Made by a program: the position numbers and the translations under genes
From: an uncultured Eubacteriales bacterium
GTDB lineage: Bacteria > Bacillota > Clostridia > Peptostreptococcales > Anaerovoracaceae
Assembly (NCBI GenBank): GCA_902763505.1
Contig: CACWSO010000007.1
Coordinates: 93,197-157,196 of the forward strand
Length of the DNA stretch: 64,000 bases
Reading direction: 5' to 3'
Shown here: one piece after another, positions 31,573 through 40,769 of the stretch
Layout of the letters: each line of letters starts with the position of its first letter
Numbering within the stretch: the first letter of the stretch is position 1
Notes under the pieces: generated by a model
What the model saw: the letters and a program-made list of their open reading frames with translations, nothing else
What the model was told of the DNA's origin: nothing
Databases searched by the model: none

Positions 31573-32615
31573 GATATTTCAACAACTCCTTTCCCAACGC
31601 TAAGTGTATGTCCATGCGGGAATTCGACTGTTTTCCCGCCAACTCGCCCGAGTATGATTTTATCGGCCGCCTCAAGGCGTTCCGCGGTGATATCCTTCTC
31701 AAGTCCGACATCGCTGAAGGCCTTCAGGATGATTCTGTGGCGCAGCGCTTCGTGGCACTCCGCCAAGCCCCGCCAGTCCAGGGCTACTGCAAAGACAACC
31801 CCTGCGCTGTCTGCTGTATCGGCGGTCGGCGCTCTCAGCCGTTCGTACGCCTGCACTGTTTCCGTCCAGAAGAAGTCCTTGTCTGCTGCGGCGATCTTCG
31901 CCATGCGGACCAGTCCCTCCTGGAAGTTGCTGTTGTACTTCTCTTCTATATATGGAATCAGGTCGAGCCTGATTTTGTTTCTCGCATAAAGCTCTTCGTT
32001 ATTGGTGTGGTCGGTAACGGGATCCAGTTTCATCTCTGCGCAGTATTCTTCCACATCTTCTCGCCAGGTGTCAAGGAGCGGCCTGATGATGCAGAACGTC
32101 CTTCCGCCTGCATCTGCGGCATTGGACCTTTCCTCTCTCTCATAGGCCATGCCGGCAATGCCGTCCATGCCGGTTCCCCTGAGAATCCGGAACAGCACTG
32201 TCTCCGCCTGGTCGTTGGCGTTATGCGCCACAGCGATTTTCACGCTGCCGCCGATCTCTTCGGCCACCTGTAGGAACGCATCATACCGCGCCTTACGCCC
32301 TGCTTCTTCGCTCGTCATGCCGAGCTCCTCCGCCAGTGCGTTGCAATCCACGGTGAACACCCTTGCTGTCAGGCCGTACTTCTGGCTCAGCGCTTCCACA
32401 TACGCTTGATCTGCCTCCGCCGCACCCGGCCGGAACCGGTGATTGATGTGGACTGGATGAAGGGTCAGTTTCATCTCCTCCGCCATCTTCAGCAGCACAT
32501 GAAACAGGCACACCGAATCAGGGCCTCCCGAGAGACCGATGACGATATGGTCGCCTTCTACTATCAAATTGTGCGCACAGATCGTCTCACGAATCTGCTT
32601 TTCAGCCTTAAGCAT
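31569..32615 (-). CDS. tilS: tRNA(Ile)-lysidine synthase, short form
   Basis: A 348-residue enzyme that changes C34 of tRNA-Ile(CAU) to lysidine so it reads AUA. The PP-loop SGGPDS is at residues 29-34; HPVHINHRFRPGAAEADQAYVEALSQKYGL, AHNANDQAETVLFRILRGTGMDGIAGM and IRPLLDTWREDVEEYCAEMKLDPVTDHTN are family signatures. It ends about 100 residues earlier than most Firmicutes TilS, lacking the C-terminal TilS_C domain, similar in size to the short Aquifex type. AUA reading is essential, so the short form is presumably active. Confidence 0.93.
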   Translation of the reverse strand: MLKAEKQIRETICAHNLIVEGDHIVIGLSGGPDSVCLFHVLLKMAEEMKLTLHPVHINHRFRPGAAEADQAYVEALSQKYGLTARVFTVDCNALAEELGMTSEEAGRKARYDAFLQVAEEIGGSVKIAVAHNANDQAETVLFRILRGTGMDGIAGMAYEREERSNAADAGGRTFCIIRPLLDTWREDVEEYCAEMKLDPVTDHTNNEELYARNKIRLDLIPYIEEKYNSNFQEGLVRMAKIAAADKDFFWTETVQAYERLRAPTADTADSAGVVFAVALDWRGLAECHEALRHRIILKAFSDVGLEKDITAERLEAADKIILGRVGGKTVEFPHGHTLSVGKGVVEIS

Positions 32616-32621
32616 TTCTTC

Positions 32622-33551
32622 CTACACTTTCTGACACTGTACTACCCGGTCGCGGCCGGCCAAATCGTGAATCACTTCAGGCGTACTGAACTGTCCTGTT
32701 TCCATAATCAGCTTGCGGAGGTCCTCTCCCTGATCATAGCCGATTTCAAGCATGAGCCAGCCACCGTCCTTCAGGTACAAATGTGCATCTGCAACGATTC
32801 TTCTATAGTAATCCAGTCCGTCCCTGCCACCGTCCAGAGCGAGCATCGGCTCGTGGTCCTTCACTTCCTCCTGAAGCATGGCGATGGTATTGGTCTTTAT
32901 GTACGGCGGGTTGCTGATGATCATATCAAAGCTCCAGACGCGCTTGCCCTTATCTGCAACACGGAGGGCGTCATAAAGATTCCCTTGCAGAAATTCCACC
33001 TCTACGCGGTTTGCCTTTGCGTTTTCCTTCGCCAGCTCAATTGCCGCTTCACTGATATCTGTCGCAGTGACAGATAGATCTTCGCATATCTTCGCAAGGG
33101 AAATGCCGATGGCCCCGCTTCCGCAGCAAAGATCCAACACTTCCTGTCCCGGCGGCGCGCTGAACAACTTGAACAGTCCTCCGCGTGATTTTGACTTGCT
33201 GTGCGCCGCCGCCTTGCGCTCATCGCGCAAAAGCTTCGCAGCCTCTGTTACCAGCACTTCTGTATCCTGACGCGGAATCAGAACGTCCGGGCTGACTTTG
33301 AAGTTGAACCCCATGAACTCCTGCTTTCCTGTGATATGCTGCAGCGGAATCCGGGACGCCCTCTTCTCGATGAGCTTGAAATACGCTTCCTCTGTTTCCT
33401 TGTCCGCCTCTTCTTCCTTCATGAGGAACAGAACGACTTTGTCGCATCCTTTGAGGTAGCAGTAAAGCTCTTCGGCATCGATGTGCGCATCCATGACCCC
33501 GGCTTTTGTCAGTCTGTATTCTCCTTCATTGATCAGAATTCTAGTCTTCAT
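32622..33551 (-). CDS. prmC: Peptide chain release factor N5-glutamine methyltransferase
   Basis: A 309-residue SAM-dependent methyltransferase that modifies the GGQ glutamine of RF1 and RF2. The substrate-recognition motif NPPY is at residues 214-217; the SAM site is EVLDLCCGSGAIGISLAK. The N-terminal helical domain has PLQHITGKQEFMGFNFKVSPDVLIPRQDTEVLV. A basic insert (KAAAHSKSKSRGGLFKLFSAP, about residues 113-133) sits just before the SAM domain and is not usual. tilS begins only six bases after its stop. Confidence 0.96.
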   Translation of the reverse strand: MKTRILINEGEYRLTKAGVMDAHIDAEELYCYLKGCDKVVLFLMKEEEADKETEEAYFKLIEKRASRIPLQHITGKQEFMGFNFKVSPDVLIPRQDTEVLVTEAAKLLRDERKAAAHSKSKSRGGLFKLFSAPPGQEVLDLCCGSGAIGISLAKICEDLSVTATDISEAAIELAKENAKANRVEVEFLQGNLYDALRVADKGKRVWSFDMIISNPPYIKTNTIAMLQEEVKDHEPMLALDGGRDGLDYYRRIVADAHLYLKDGGWLMLEIGYDQGEDLRKLIMETGQFSTPEVIHDLAGRDRVVQCQKV

Positions 33552-33574
33552 CTATCTTCTTATCTCCTGTCTCC

Positions 33575-34645
33575 CTATCTCCTGTTCTCAATATTCCAAA
33601 CATGCGGATATTCATAGTTCGTCTCTGGTACGATTGTGTATTTGCGCGGTGGCTTGTCATCGCATACCGCGTTGACTGCCGCGATGGCAACCTCCAGCAT
33701 GGAATCATCCGGTTCCGCTGTTGTGATCTTCTGGAGCCAAAGCCCCGGCATGCTGAGAATCTTCACCGGCCAGCTGTCGCTGCGTCCCGCCCACTTGAGG
33801 AGCTCATAGGAAAGTCCTGCAATGACAGGAAGCAAAAGCAGCCTTGTCACAATTCTAATCCACAGAACCGGCCAGCCGAGCAGCACATGACATGCCAGCG
33901 CGATGATGAACACGAACATCAGAAAACTAGTGCCGCACCGCGGGTGCAGCGTCGGGTACTGTCTGCACTCCTCTACAGTCAGCCCTTTCAGATCAGGCAT
34001 GGCGGACGTTCCATCGGCGCCGTCATCTGCTGCGATGGTCTTACGCGGCAGATTCTCGAACGCGTGGATCGTCTTGTGTTCTGCGCCGTGGAAACGGAAG
34101 ACCCGCTTCATGTCCGGCATGAAGGACACTGCCCAAATGTAACCAATGAATAGCGCAATACGCAAAAGTCCTTCCACCAGGTTGATCCAGATGACGTTGG
34201 TCGAAATGAGCTTGGCGACGGACGCCACCCAGGTCGGAAGCAGTATGAATACGCCGATCGAAAAGGCAAGCGCGATAGCCACAGAGAAATAGATCAGCAG
34301 TTTCCACAGGGCTTCGCTGCCGAACTTCTTCTCGAACCAGATTTCAAATTTGCTCGGTTCGTACTCTTCATCGTCATACTCGCTGAGGATATCCGCGGAG
34401 TTCATCAGTGTTTTCGTACCGTAAACAAGAGAATCCACAAAAGCAACCACGCCTCTGACGATCGGGACTTTCATCCACTTACCGTAGGTCTTTGTCTTCT
34501 TGGTTTCAATCTCTATATTGCCGTTTGGAATGCGTACTGCGAGGGCTGTCTTTTTCTCGCCCTTCATCATGATGCCTTCCATCACGGCCTGTCCTCCCAT
34601 TTTGGTCGGACAGGCATCTTTAATGAAAATCTTTTTGAGATCCAT
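33575..34645 (-). CDS. DUF1385 (YqhQ-like) membrane protein
   Basis: A 356-residue protein with the DUF1385 signature MGGQAVMEGIMMKG at residues 16-29. It also has VPIVRGVVAFVDSLVYGTKTL, RVFRFHGAEHKTIHAFE and YPTLHPRCGTSFLMFVFIIA. About four to five membrane helices lie in the middle. In many Firmicutes this gene sits next to prmC and prfA. Here it is between rho and prmC; prfA is not present. Function is unknown; metal binding by the conserved His/Cys is possible. Confidence 0.88.
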   Translation of the reverse strand: MDLKKIFIKDACPTKMGGQAVMEGIMMKGEKKTALAVRIPNGNIEIETKKTKTYGKWMKVPIVRGVVAFVDSLVYGTKTLMNSADILSEYDDEEYEPSKFEIWFEKKFGSEALWKLLIYFSVAIALAFSIGVFILLPTWVASVAKLISTNVIWINLVEGLLRIALFIGYIWAVSFMPDMKRVFRFHGAEHKTIHAFENLPRKTIAADDGADGTSAMPDLKGLTVEECRQYPTLHPRCGTSFLMFVFIIALACHVLLGWPVLWIRIVTRLLLLPVIAGLSYELLKWAGRSDSWPVKILSMPGLWLQKITTAEPDDSMLEVAIAAVNAVCDDKPPRKYTIVPETNYEYPHVWNIENRR

Positions 34646-34680
34646 TCGTTGATTCTGTTATTGTACCGCCTTCTGCAGCG

Positions 34681-36204
34681 CTACTTAAATCTTACTTTCT
34701 GTATTACTTCAATAAATGTCTGATTATCTCTCGTCATCTGCAGGTTGTCGAGAATCGCTTCCGTGGCTTCCATATTGTCTCTGCCGCCGAGGGCTCTCCT
34801 CATAGCCCAGACTGCCTGCATTTCATCCTGACTCATCAGCAGATCTTCACGACGCGTCCCGGACTTGGCAAGGTCGATTGCCGGGAATATCCTCTTCTCG
34901 GACAGTCTTCTGTCGAGGAACAGTTCCATGTTGCCGGTGCCTTTGAATTCTTCGTAAATCAGGTCGTCCATGCGGCTGCCTGTCTCTACAAGGGCAGTGG
35001 CCAGTATCGTTACGCTTCCGCCTTCCTCCAGCTTACGCGCTGCGCCGAAGAACTTCTTCGGTTTGTGAAGGGCGCCCGGATCGAAACCGCCGCTCAGGGT
35101 CTTGCCTGACGGCGGAACCACCAGGTTATATGCTCTTGCCAAACGCGTGATACTGTCCAGCAGAACCACAACGTCCTTTCCCTGCTCTGCCAGTCTCTGC
35201 GCCCTGCCGAGAACCATCTCCGCTACTTTGACATGGTGCTGCGGCTGTTCGTCGAATGTTGAATATATGACTTCGCTCTTCTCGTTGATGAGACTGCGTT
35301 TGAAGTCTGTGACTTCCTCCGGTCTTTCGTCAACGAGCAGGACGATCATCTCTATTTCAGGATAGTGCTTCTCAATGCTGTTTGCGATCTTCTTCAGAAG
35401 CACAGTCTTGCCAGCTTTTGGCGGCGCTACAATCAGACCCCTTTGACCTTTTCCGATCGGCGCGATAAGATCGATGATTCTCAGACTCAGTTCGTGTCTG
35501 CCGTCTTCCATGACGAGTTTCTCTCTTGGGAAGATCGGTGTCAGACTGTTGAAGTCCGGACGCCTGATCGCCGCACCCGGCTCTTCGTCGTTTACACTTA
35601 CCACATAGAGGAGCGCTCCGAATCTGGCGTCGCCCTTCGGCGGTCTGCAGATTCCTTTGACCTTATCACCCGTCTTCAGATTGAATCTTCTAATCTGTGC
35701 CGGCGCAACGTAGATATCTTTATCGCTGGTCAGGAAGTTGTTGAATCTGAGGAACCCGAATCCGTCCTCCGCCATGTCAAGAATGCCTTCCGCTTCATAG
35801 CGGTCATCCTTATCCGGAACAACCTGATCCGGCACCTTGTCGCCTTTTGTGACGCGTGTTCCTTTATGGGAGTCTCCCTTGTGGGCTTCCCCTTTCCTGC
35901 CTTCACCTCTGCGGCCGCGCTTTCTCTGCTTCTTCTCTTCCTCCGGTGCGGCTTCTTCCGGAGCGTCTTCTTTCTCTGCCTCGGAAACTTCCTCAACAGG
36001 CGTCTCTACCGTTTCCGCAGAATTTTTCGGCGCTTCGGCTGCCGCCTGTTCCAGTTCTTTCGGTGCGTCATCAATCATAAGGGCCGCAATAAGCTCCGCC
36101 TTACGCATTTTTTCATAGCCCTTCAGGCCAAACGTCTTGGCGATTTCTTTCAGTTCAGCTACTTTTTTCGACTTTAAAGTAGCCTCGTCCATCGTTTTCC
36201 ACAT
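34681..36204 (-). CDS. rho: Transcription termination factor Rho
   Basis: A 507-residue RNA-dependent hexameric helicase. An N-terminal Rho_N helical domain (residues 6-45, [30 protein letters not shown]) is followed by a disordered segment, acidic then Lys/Arg/Gly-rich, about residues 46-130. The cold-shock-like RNA-binding domain comes next ([41 protein letters not shown]), then the ATPase with APPKAGKT at 260-267. Start ATG 36204 follows AAAGGA. The presence of Rho fits the convergent gene pairs in this window that lack hairpin terminators. Confidence 0.98.
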   Translation of the reverse strand: MWKTMDEATLKSKKVAELKEIAKTFGLKGYEKMRKAELIAALMIDDAPKELEQAAAEAPKNSAETVETPVEEVSEAEKEDAPEEAAPEEEKKQRKRGRRGEGRKGEAHKGDSHKGTRVTKGDKVPDQVVPDKDDRYEAEGILDMAEDGFGFLRFNNFLTSDKDIYVAPAQIRRFNLKTGDKVKGICRPPKGDARFGALLYVVSVNDEEPGAAIRRPDFNSLTPIFPREKLVMEDGRHELSLRIIDLIAPIGKGQRGLIVAPPKAGKTVLLKKIANSIEKHYPEIEMIVLLVDERPEEVTDFKRSLINEKSEVIYSTFDEQPQHHVKVAEMVLGRAQRLAEQGKDVVVLLDSITRLARAYNLVVPPSGKTLSGGFDPGALHKPKKFFGAARKLEEGGSVTILATALVETGSRMDDLIYEEFKGTGNMELFLDRRLSEKRIFPAIDLAKSGTRREDLLMSQDEMQAVWAMRRALGGRDNMEATEAILDNLQMTRDNQTFIEVIQKVRFK

Positions 36205-36314
36205 ACTAAGAGTCCTTTCAGAATAAAATCAGATGGGGTTACTGGAATTGATTTAAAAGATTTAACGCCTATATATTACACTATGCGCCGTTTGATTTCC
36301 AGCAAAAACCGCAC

Positions 36315-36350
36315 AAAAAAAGACCGCCGCGCAGTCTCCTGCAGGCGGTC
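36315..36350 (-). terminator. Rho-independent terminator of hbd
   Basis: Minus strand GACCGCC (36350-36344), a 15-base loop and GGCGGTC (36328-36322), followed by TTTTTTT. It lies 15 bases after the hbd stop. Confidence 0.88.
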
Positions 36351-36364
36351 TCCTGGTTGTAAAA

Positions 36365-37213
36365 TTATTTGTTGTAATTGAAGAAGCCTTCGCCGGTCTT
36401 CATTCCCAGCTTGTTTGCTCTTACCATCTTTCTCAGGAGCGGATTAGGTCTGTACTTAGGATCACCGTATTCATTGAACAGTGTTTCCATGATTGCCAGG
36501 CAAACGTCCAGTCCAATCAGGTCGCCCAGTGCGAGAGGTCCCATTGGATGGTTTGCGCCAAGCTTCATTGCTGTATCGATACCTTCTGCGGAAGCAACGC
36601 CGTCTGCCAGGATGCCAACTGCTTCGTTGATCATCGGAATCAGAACTCTGTTAACAACAAATCCCGGAGCCTCAGCTACTTCTACCGGAGTCTTCTTCAG
36701 GCTCTCTGTTGTTGCAACTACTGCGTCCTTAACTTCATCGGAAGTTGCGATGCCCTTAACGACCTCAACCAGCTTCATTGCAGGAACTGGGTTGAAGAAG
36801 TGCATGCCGATAACCTGTGCAGGTCTGGATGTAACAGCAGCGATCTCAGTGATGGAGAGTGCGGAAGTGTTTGTTGCCAGGATTGCGTTATCCTTGCAAA
36901 CCTTGTCCAGCTCTGAAAACAGCTCTTTCTTCTTATCCATGTTTTCTGTGGAGGATTCGATGATCAGATCGCAATCCGCCAAAACATCAAAGGTGGTGCC
37001 GCCGGAGATGCGTCCCAGTGTGGCCGCCTTATCTTCCTCAGTGATCTTCTCTCTGGAGACCATCTTGGACAGGTTCTTGTCGATCTTTGCCAGAGCGCCG
37101 TCAATGTACTCCTGCTTGCTGCTTCTGATGACTACATCATAGCCAGCTGCTGCGCATACCTGAATGATGCCGGATCCCATAGTACCTGTTCCCATTACGC
37201 CAATTTTCTTCAT
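36365..37213 (-). CDS. hbd: 3-hydroxybutyryl-CoA dehydrogenase
   Basis: 282 residues from ATG 37213, which follows AAGGAGG; the frame extends to 37234 without support. It reduces acetoacetyl-CoA to 3-hydroxybutyryl-CoA in butyrate formation. The NAD(P) loop is MGTGTMGSG (residues 7-15), and the catalytic pair is in [20 protein letters not shown] with His138. The C-terminal helical domain has [21 protein letters not shown]. It is a single-gene unit with its own promoter and terminator; the thiolase and crotonase genes usually beside it are not here. Confidence 0.97.
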   Translation of the reverse strand: MKKIGVMGTGTMGSGIIQVCAAAGYDVVIRSSKQEYIDGALAKIDKNLSKMVSREKITEEDKAATLGRISGGTTFDVLADCDLIIESSTENMDKKKELFSELDKVCKDNAILATNTSALSITEIAAVTSRPAQVIGMHFFNPVPAMKLVEVVKGIATSDEVKDAVVATTESLKKTPVEVAEAPGFVVNRVLIPMINEAVGILADGVASAEGIDTAMKLGANHPMGPLALGDLIGLDVCLAIMETLFNEYGDPKYRPNPLLRKMVRANKLGMKTGEGFFNYNK

Positions 37214-37275
37214 AATATTATCCTCCTTAGTCAATCGTTAAGATTGTTAAAATATTAACTCTTTCATACAGAGTT

Positions 37276-37304
37276 ATTATATACCGCTCTCCACGCCTTG
37301 TAAA
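37276..37304 (-). promoter_or_regulatory. Promoter of hbd
   Basis: Minus strand TTTACA at 37304-37299, a 17-base spacer and TATAAT at 37281-37276. Just downstream AACTC/GAGTT forms a small hairpin at the predicted mRNA 5' end. Confidence 0.82.
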
Positions 37305-37364
37305 GGCTTTTGGAGTATTAAACTATTTTTTAACAAAGTCTCTGCTGCCTTTGCTTCCAAACCC

Positions 37365-38588
37365 TTAATCCAGCAGGCTGTGCATCTCTCTCTTGTAAGC
37401 TTCCACGCCCGGCTGGTCGAACGGATTCACGCCGTTCAGCATGGCTGTGATAGCGCAGGTCGTCTCCAGGAAGTAGATGAGCTGTCCGAAGTTTCTCGTG
37501 TCCAGCTTCGGAATGTGTATCTCCGCAATCGGGATGCCTGCCTGTAAGTGGGCCTTCGTCACGCCGCCGATCATCGCCGCGTTGATGTCCGCAACGGTCT
37601 TTCCCTTCTGCGGACCACCCGGGATTTCAATGGATACAGACGGTTCGTCGACGATCATCAGCGTCTCCATAAAAATCTGTCTTCCTTCCTGCATGTACTG
37701 TCCCATGGAATGCAGATCCGTGGAATACATGAGACTCGTCGGCATGAGACCTTTGCCTTCTTTGCCTTCGCTCTCGCCGAAGAGCTGTTTCATCCATTCG
37801 CCCAGGTACGCCAGTCTGGAATGGCACAATGCGAAAACTTCAACGACCTTACCCTGCTTCTCCAGCAAATGTCTGGCGATGGCATAATCGACCAGATCGT
37901 GATCCCATTCTGCTGCGTTGGCACAGTCTCTGGCGCCGTCCAGAAATTCTATGATATCGATACCGCTCACGGCCATAGGCAAAAGCCCTACCGGCGTTGC
38001 GATAGAATATCTGCCTCCAACATTGCCCGGAACAGGCAGTGTGGAATAACCGAATTCCGTCGCTTCGGATCTGAGTGTTCCTGTCTCTTCATCTGTGATG
38101 GCGAGAATTCTCTTGGACGCCTCTGCCACACTTCCGTACTTTTCGACCATGATTGGCTTGACCACTTCGAAGGCCGTCCTGACTTCCATGGTGTTCCCTG
38201 ATTTGGAGATAACGCACAGGATGGTGTTCTTCTCTTTGATTGCCCCCAGGGTTTCAAAGTAGTAGTCTGTGCACAGGTTGTTGCCCATGAATCTGACCTC
38301 TATTCCGGATGCTGCTTTCGGGAGTGCCTCGATGGCCGCCTTTGCGCCCATGTAAGAACCGCCGATTCCGATAACGACCAGAAGCTCCGCTTCATCCTTG
38401 ATGATTTCGGCGATCTCCTGAATGGTCTGAAGTTCTTTCTCGTTTCTCGTAACCGGCAGGGTGACCCATCCTGTCATCGGTTCATTGCCCGACCAAAGTC
38501 TGTCGAGAGCCTGCCCGGCCTGCGGGCGCAGTGCTTCTATTTCTTCTGCCGGAATGCCGGTTTTGTCTACTTTTGCAATAATGTTCAT
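37365..38588 (-). CDS. pgi: Glucose-6-phosphate isomerase
   Basis: A 407-residue phosphoglucose isomerase, at the short end for Firmicutes (usually about 450). Sugar-phosphate binding regions are VVIGIGGSYMGAKAAIEALPKA, VISKSGNTMEVRTAFEV and NVGGRYSIATPVGLLPMAVSG; QLIYFLETTCAITAMLNGVNPFDQPGVEAYK holds the conserved Lys/Gln near the active site. It links glucose-6-phosphate and fructose-6-phosphate in glycolysis. AAAGGA precedes the ATG. Confidence 0.96.
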   Translation of the reverse strand: MNIIAKVDKTGIPAEEIEALRPQAGQALDRLWSGNEPMTGWVTLPVTRNEKELQTIQEIAEIIKDEAELLVVIGIGGSYMGAKAAIEALPKAASGIEVRFMGNNLCTDYYFETLGAIKEKNTILCVISKSGNTMEVRTAFEVVKPIMVEKYGSVAEASKRILAITDEETGTLRSEATEFGYSTLPVPGNVGGRYSIATPVGLLPMAVSGIDIIEFLDGARDCANAAEWDHDLVDYAIARHLLEKQGKVVEVFALCHSRLAYLGEWMKQLFGESEGKEGKGLMPTSLMYSTDLHSMGQYMQEGRQIFMETLMIVDEPSVSIEIPGGPQKGKTVADINAAMIGGVTKAHLQAGIPIAEIHIPKLDTRNFGQLIYFLETTCAITAMLNGVNPFDQPGVEAYKREMHSLLD

Positions 38589-38631
38589 TTTGTTTTCCTT
38601 TACTTATTCAATCTGAATTCCTGCCTTTTAT

Positions 38632-40149
38632 TTAGCTGTAATACAGGTTGTTCGTTACATATTCAGGATCGCTCGTTACATCGATGCCAAGGCCTTTGAG
38701 GGTTTTTTCGTCTTTGTCACTCAGGATGGCGGTGCAGTGGGCCTTACATCCTCTCAATTCAGCGATCTTGTTGAGCGCTGCTTCCGCTGTCGGATTGGTC
38801 GTCGCGGAAATGGTGAGCGCCGTCAGTACTTCTTCACAGTTCAGGGATGATTTCTCTGACTGGAGCAGTTCCGTCTTCAGGTTCTGGATTCTCTCCAGAA
38901 TGCTCGGCGCGATGAGGTGGATCTCATCTGCAATGCCGCTCATCTTCTTCGCGGCGTTTAAGATTGCAGCGGCTGCCGCAACCATTCGTCTTGAGCTCCG
39001 TCCCGTGATGATCGTTCCATCATCGAGCTGCATGGCCACGACGACGACATTGGTATATCTCGGATTCAGATTCCGCTTCATCTCCGCGTATTCTCTCGCC
39101 GGAACGACGACAGGTCTGTCTTCTATCTTCAGTCCCATGTCGTCCATGAGCAGTTTCTGTCTCTCGAGGACGTCGGCGCCGATTTTGCCCTTCTTGAAAT
39201 CACACTCGGCGATGAGATATCTTCTGATGATCTCCTGACAGGCAGCCTCTCTGCAGACATCGTCGTCGATGATGCCGAATCCTGCTCTGTTGACGCCCAT
39301 GTCCGTCGGGGATTTGTACTCTGCCTCGGCTCCGGTGATCTTCTCGATGATTCTCTTGACGACAGGGAACACTTCCAGATCCCTGTTGTAGTTGACCGCC
39401 GGTTCTCCATAGGCTTCCAGATGGAAGGAGTCGATCATGTTCACGTCTTTGAGGTCCGCCGTTGCCGCTTCATAAGCCACATTCACCGGATGCTTCAGCG
39501 GCAGGTTCCAGATCGGGAAGGTCTCGAACTTCGCGTATCTCGCCTTGCGTCCGCGGATGTTCTCGTGGTACAGCTGGGAAAGGCTCGTGGCCAGCTTGCC
39601 GCTGCCGCCTCCCGGACCTGTTACGACAATCAGCGGTTTTGACACTTCTATATACGGATTCGCACCGTATCCTTCTTCGCTGACGATGGTGTCGACGTCT
39701 GTTGGGTAGCCTTTGGTAAAGCGGTGTTTGTAAGTTTTGATGCCGCGCTGTTCCAGTTTGTTGATGAACTTAGTCACAGCAGGGGAATCTTCTTCGAATC
39801 TTGTAACAACAACACTGTTGATCTCCAGATCGTACTTTCTGAAGACGTCGATCAGTCTGAGCACTTCCAGATCATAGGTAATTCCGAAGTCCGCTCTCGT
39901 CTTGTTGGTCGTTATGTCTCCGGAATAGACGCAGATAATGATCTCCGCCTGGTCCTTCATCTTCTGTAACAGCTTGATCTTGGCGTTTTCGTCAAACCCC
40001 GGCAGCACTCTCATGGCGTGCTTGTCCTGAACCAGTTTGCCTCCAAACTCCAGATACAGCCTGTCTCCGCCGCCGCGCTCGATTCTTTCCAGAATGTACT
40101 TGGACTGCTCTTCAATATACTTTTCCGCACTGAAGCCAATCTTCTGCAT
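38632..40149 (-). CDS. DUF1846 family protein
   Basis: A 505-residue soluble protein matching DUF1846: [26 protein letters not shown] at the start, [27 protein letters not shown], and [21 protein letters not shown], which looks like a nucleotide-binding loop. The [22 protein letters not shown] region is also conserved. Widespread in Firmicutes and Actinobacteria with unproven function. GGAAAGGAAGTGAGG precedes the ATG. It lies between DUF1934 and pgi with short gaps and may be cotranscribed with pgi. Confidence 0.9.
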   Translation of the reverse strand: MQKIGFSAEKYIEEQSKYILERIERGGGDRLYLEFGGKLVQDKHAMRVLPGFDENAKIKLLQKMKDQAEIIICVYSGDITTNKTRADFGITYDLEVLRLIDVFRKYDLEINSVVVTRFEEDSPAVTKFINKLEQRGIKTYKHRFTKGYPTDVDTIVSEEGYGANPYIEVSKPLIVVTGPGGGSGKLATSLSQLYHENIRGRKARYAKFETFPIWNLPLKHPVNVAYEAATADLKDVNMIDSFHLEAYGEPAVNYNRDLEVFPVVKRIIEKITGAEAEYKSPTDMGVNRAGFGIIDDDVCREAACQEIIRRYLIAECDFKKGKIGADVLERQKLLMDDMGLKIEDRPVVVPAREYAEMKRNLNPRYTNVVVVAMQLDDGTIITGRSSRRMVAAAAAILNAAKKMSGIADEIHLIAPSILERIQNLKTELLQSEKSSLNCEEVLTALTISATTNPTAEAALNKIAELRGCKAHCTAILSDKDEKTLKGLGIDVTSDPEYVTNNLYYS

Positions 40150-40206
40150 GATGCCTCACTTCCTTTCCATCTATGTGAATATCAATATTTAACATGGTAA
40201 TAGACA

Positions 40207-40638
40207 TCACTGCTGCATGACTGTGATGTTAATGTGGTTTCTTCCCTCGAGCAGACCTTTGAGGCTCACTTCGTAGTCGATATTCAACTCGCCGCTGCCT
40301 TCCTCTGAAACTGTGTTGTTGAGTTCGTTCGTCAGAATCTCAATCTCGATTGGTCCAAACGGCGTATCATAAAATCCCACGTTGCGTTTGCCCTTTTCAA
40401 AAACGATCTCGCTTCCGGCTCCCGCTCCGTCACCGAACCGCTTCATCTGCACATCGCCCTCTCTGAGCCTGAGCCGGGTCTTGCATCCCGGAATTCCGCT
40501 GAACTCACTTTCCTCGTAGAGAAGATAGGTTGTATTGTTACGTCTGTAGAGCTTGGCCTCGGTGATGAATTCCATTTCATCCTCACCGGCTTCCCTGCTC
40601 ACCTGACGGCTTTTGATCTTTACCAGTACATCTTTCAT
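40207..40638 (-). CDS. DUF1934 family beta-barrel protein
   Basis: 143 residues from ATG 40638; an alternative TTG start two codons earlier is possible. A small soluble protein of the DUF1934/YwiB calycin-like type: MKDVLVKIKSRQV, TTYLLYEESEFSGIPGCKTRLRL, IVFEKGKRNVGFYDTPFGPIEIEILT and a final GRNHINITVMQQ. Related genes are often near argS in Firmicutes, not so here. Function unknown. The upstream AAGGG is repeated (GAAGGGAT twice within 20 bases). Confidence 0.88.
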   Translation of the reverse strand: MKDVLVKIKSRQVSREAGEDEMEFITEAKLYRRNNTTYLLYEESEFSGIPGCKTRLRLREGDVQMKRFGDGAGAGSEIVFEKGKRNVGFYDTPFGPIEIEILTNELNNTVSEEGSGELNIDYEVSLKGLLEGRNHINITVMQQ

Positions 40639-40721
40639 CGTCAAATATCCCTTCTAAAATCCCTTCTTTCAATAACTTTTTTATTTTACCATACTTCTGC
40701 AGACCATGGGTGCAAAATATG

Positions 40722-40754
40722 AAAAAACCGGGTCGCGTATCCAACGCTCCCCGG
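40722..40754 (-). terminator. Rho-independent terminator of htrA
   Basis: Minus strand CCGGG, an inner GCG/CGC and CCCGG form a bulged stem followed by TTTTTTC. It is 16 bases after the htrA stop codon. Confidence 0.8.
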
Positions 40755-40769
40755 CAGTTTGTTTTATGA

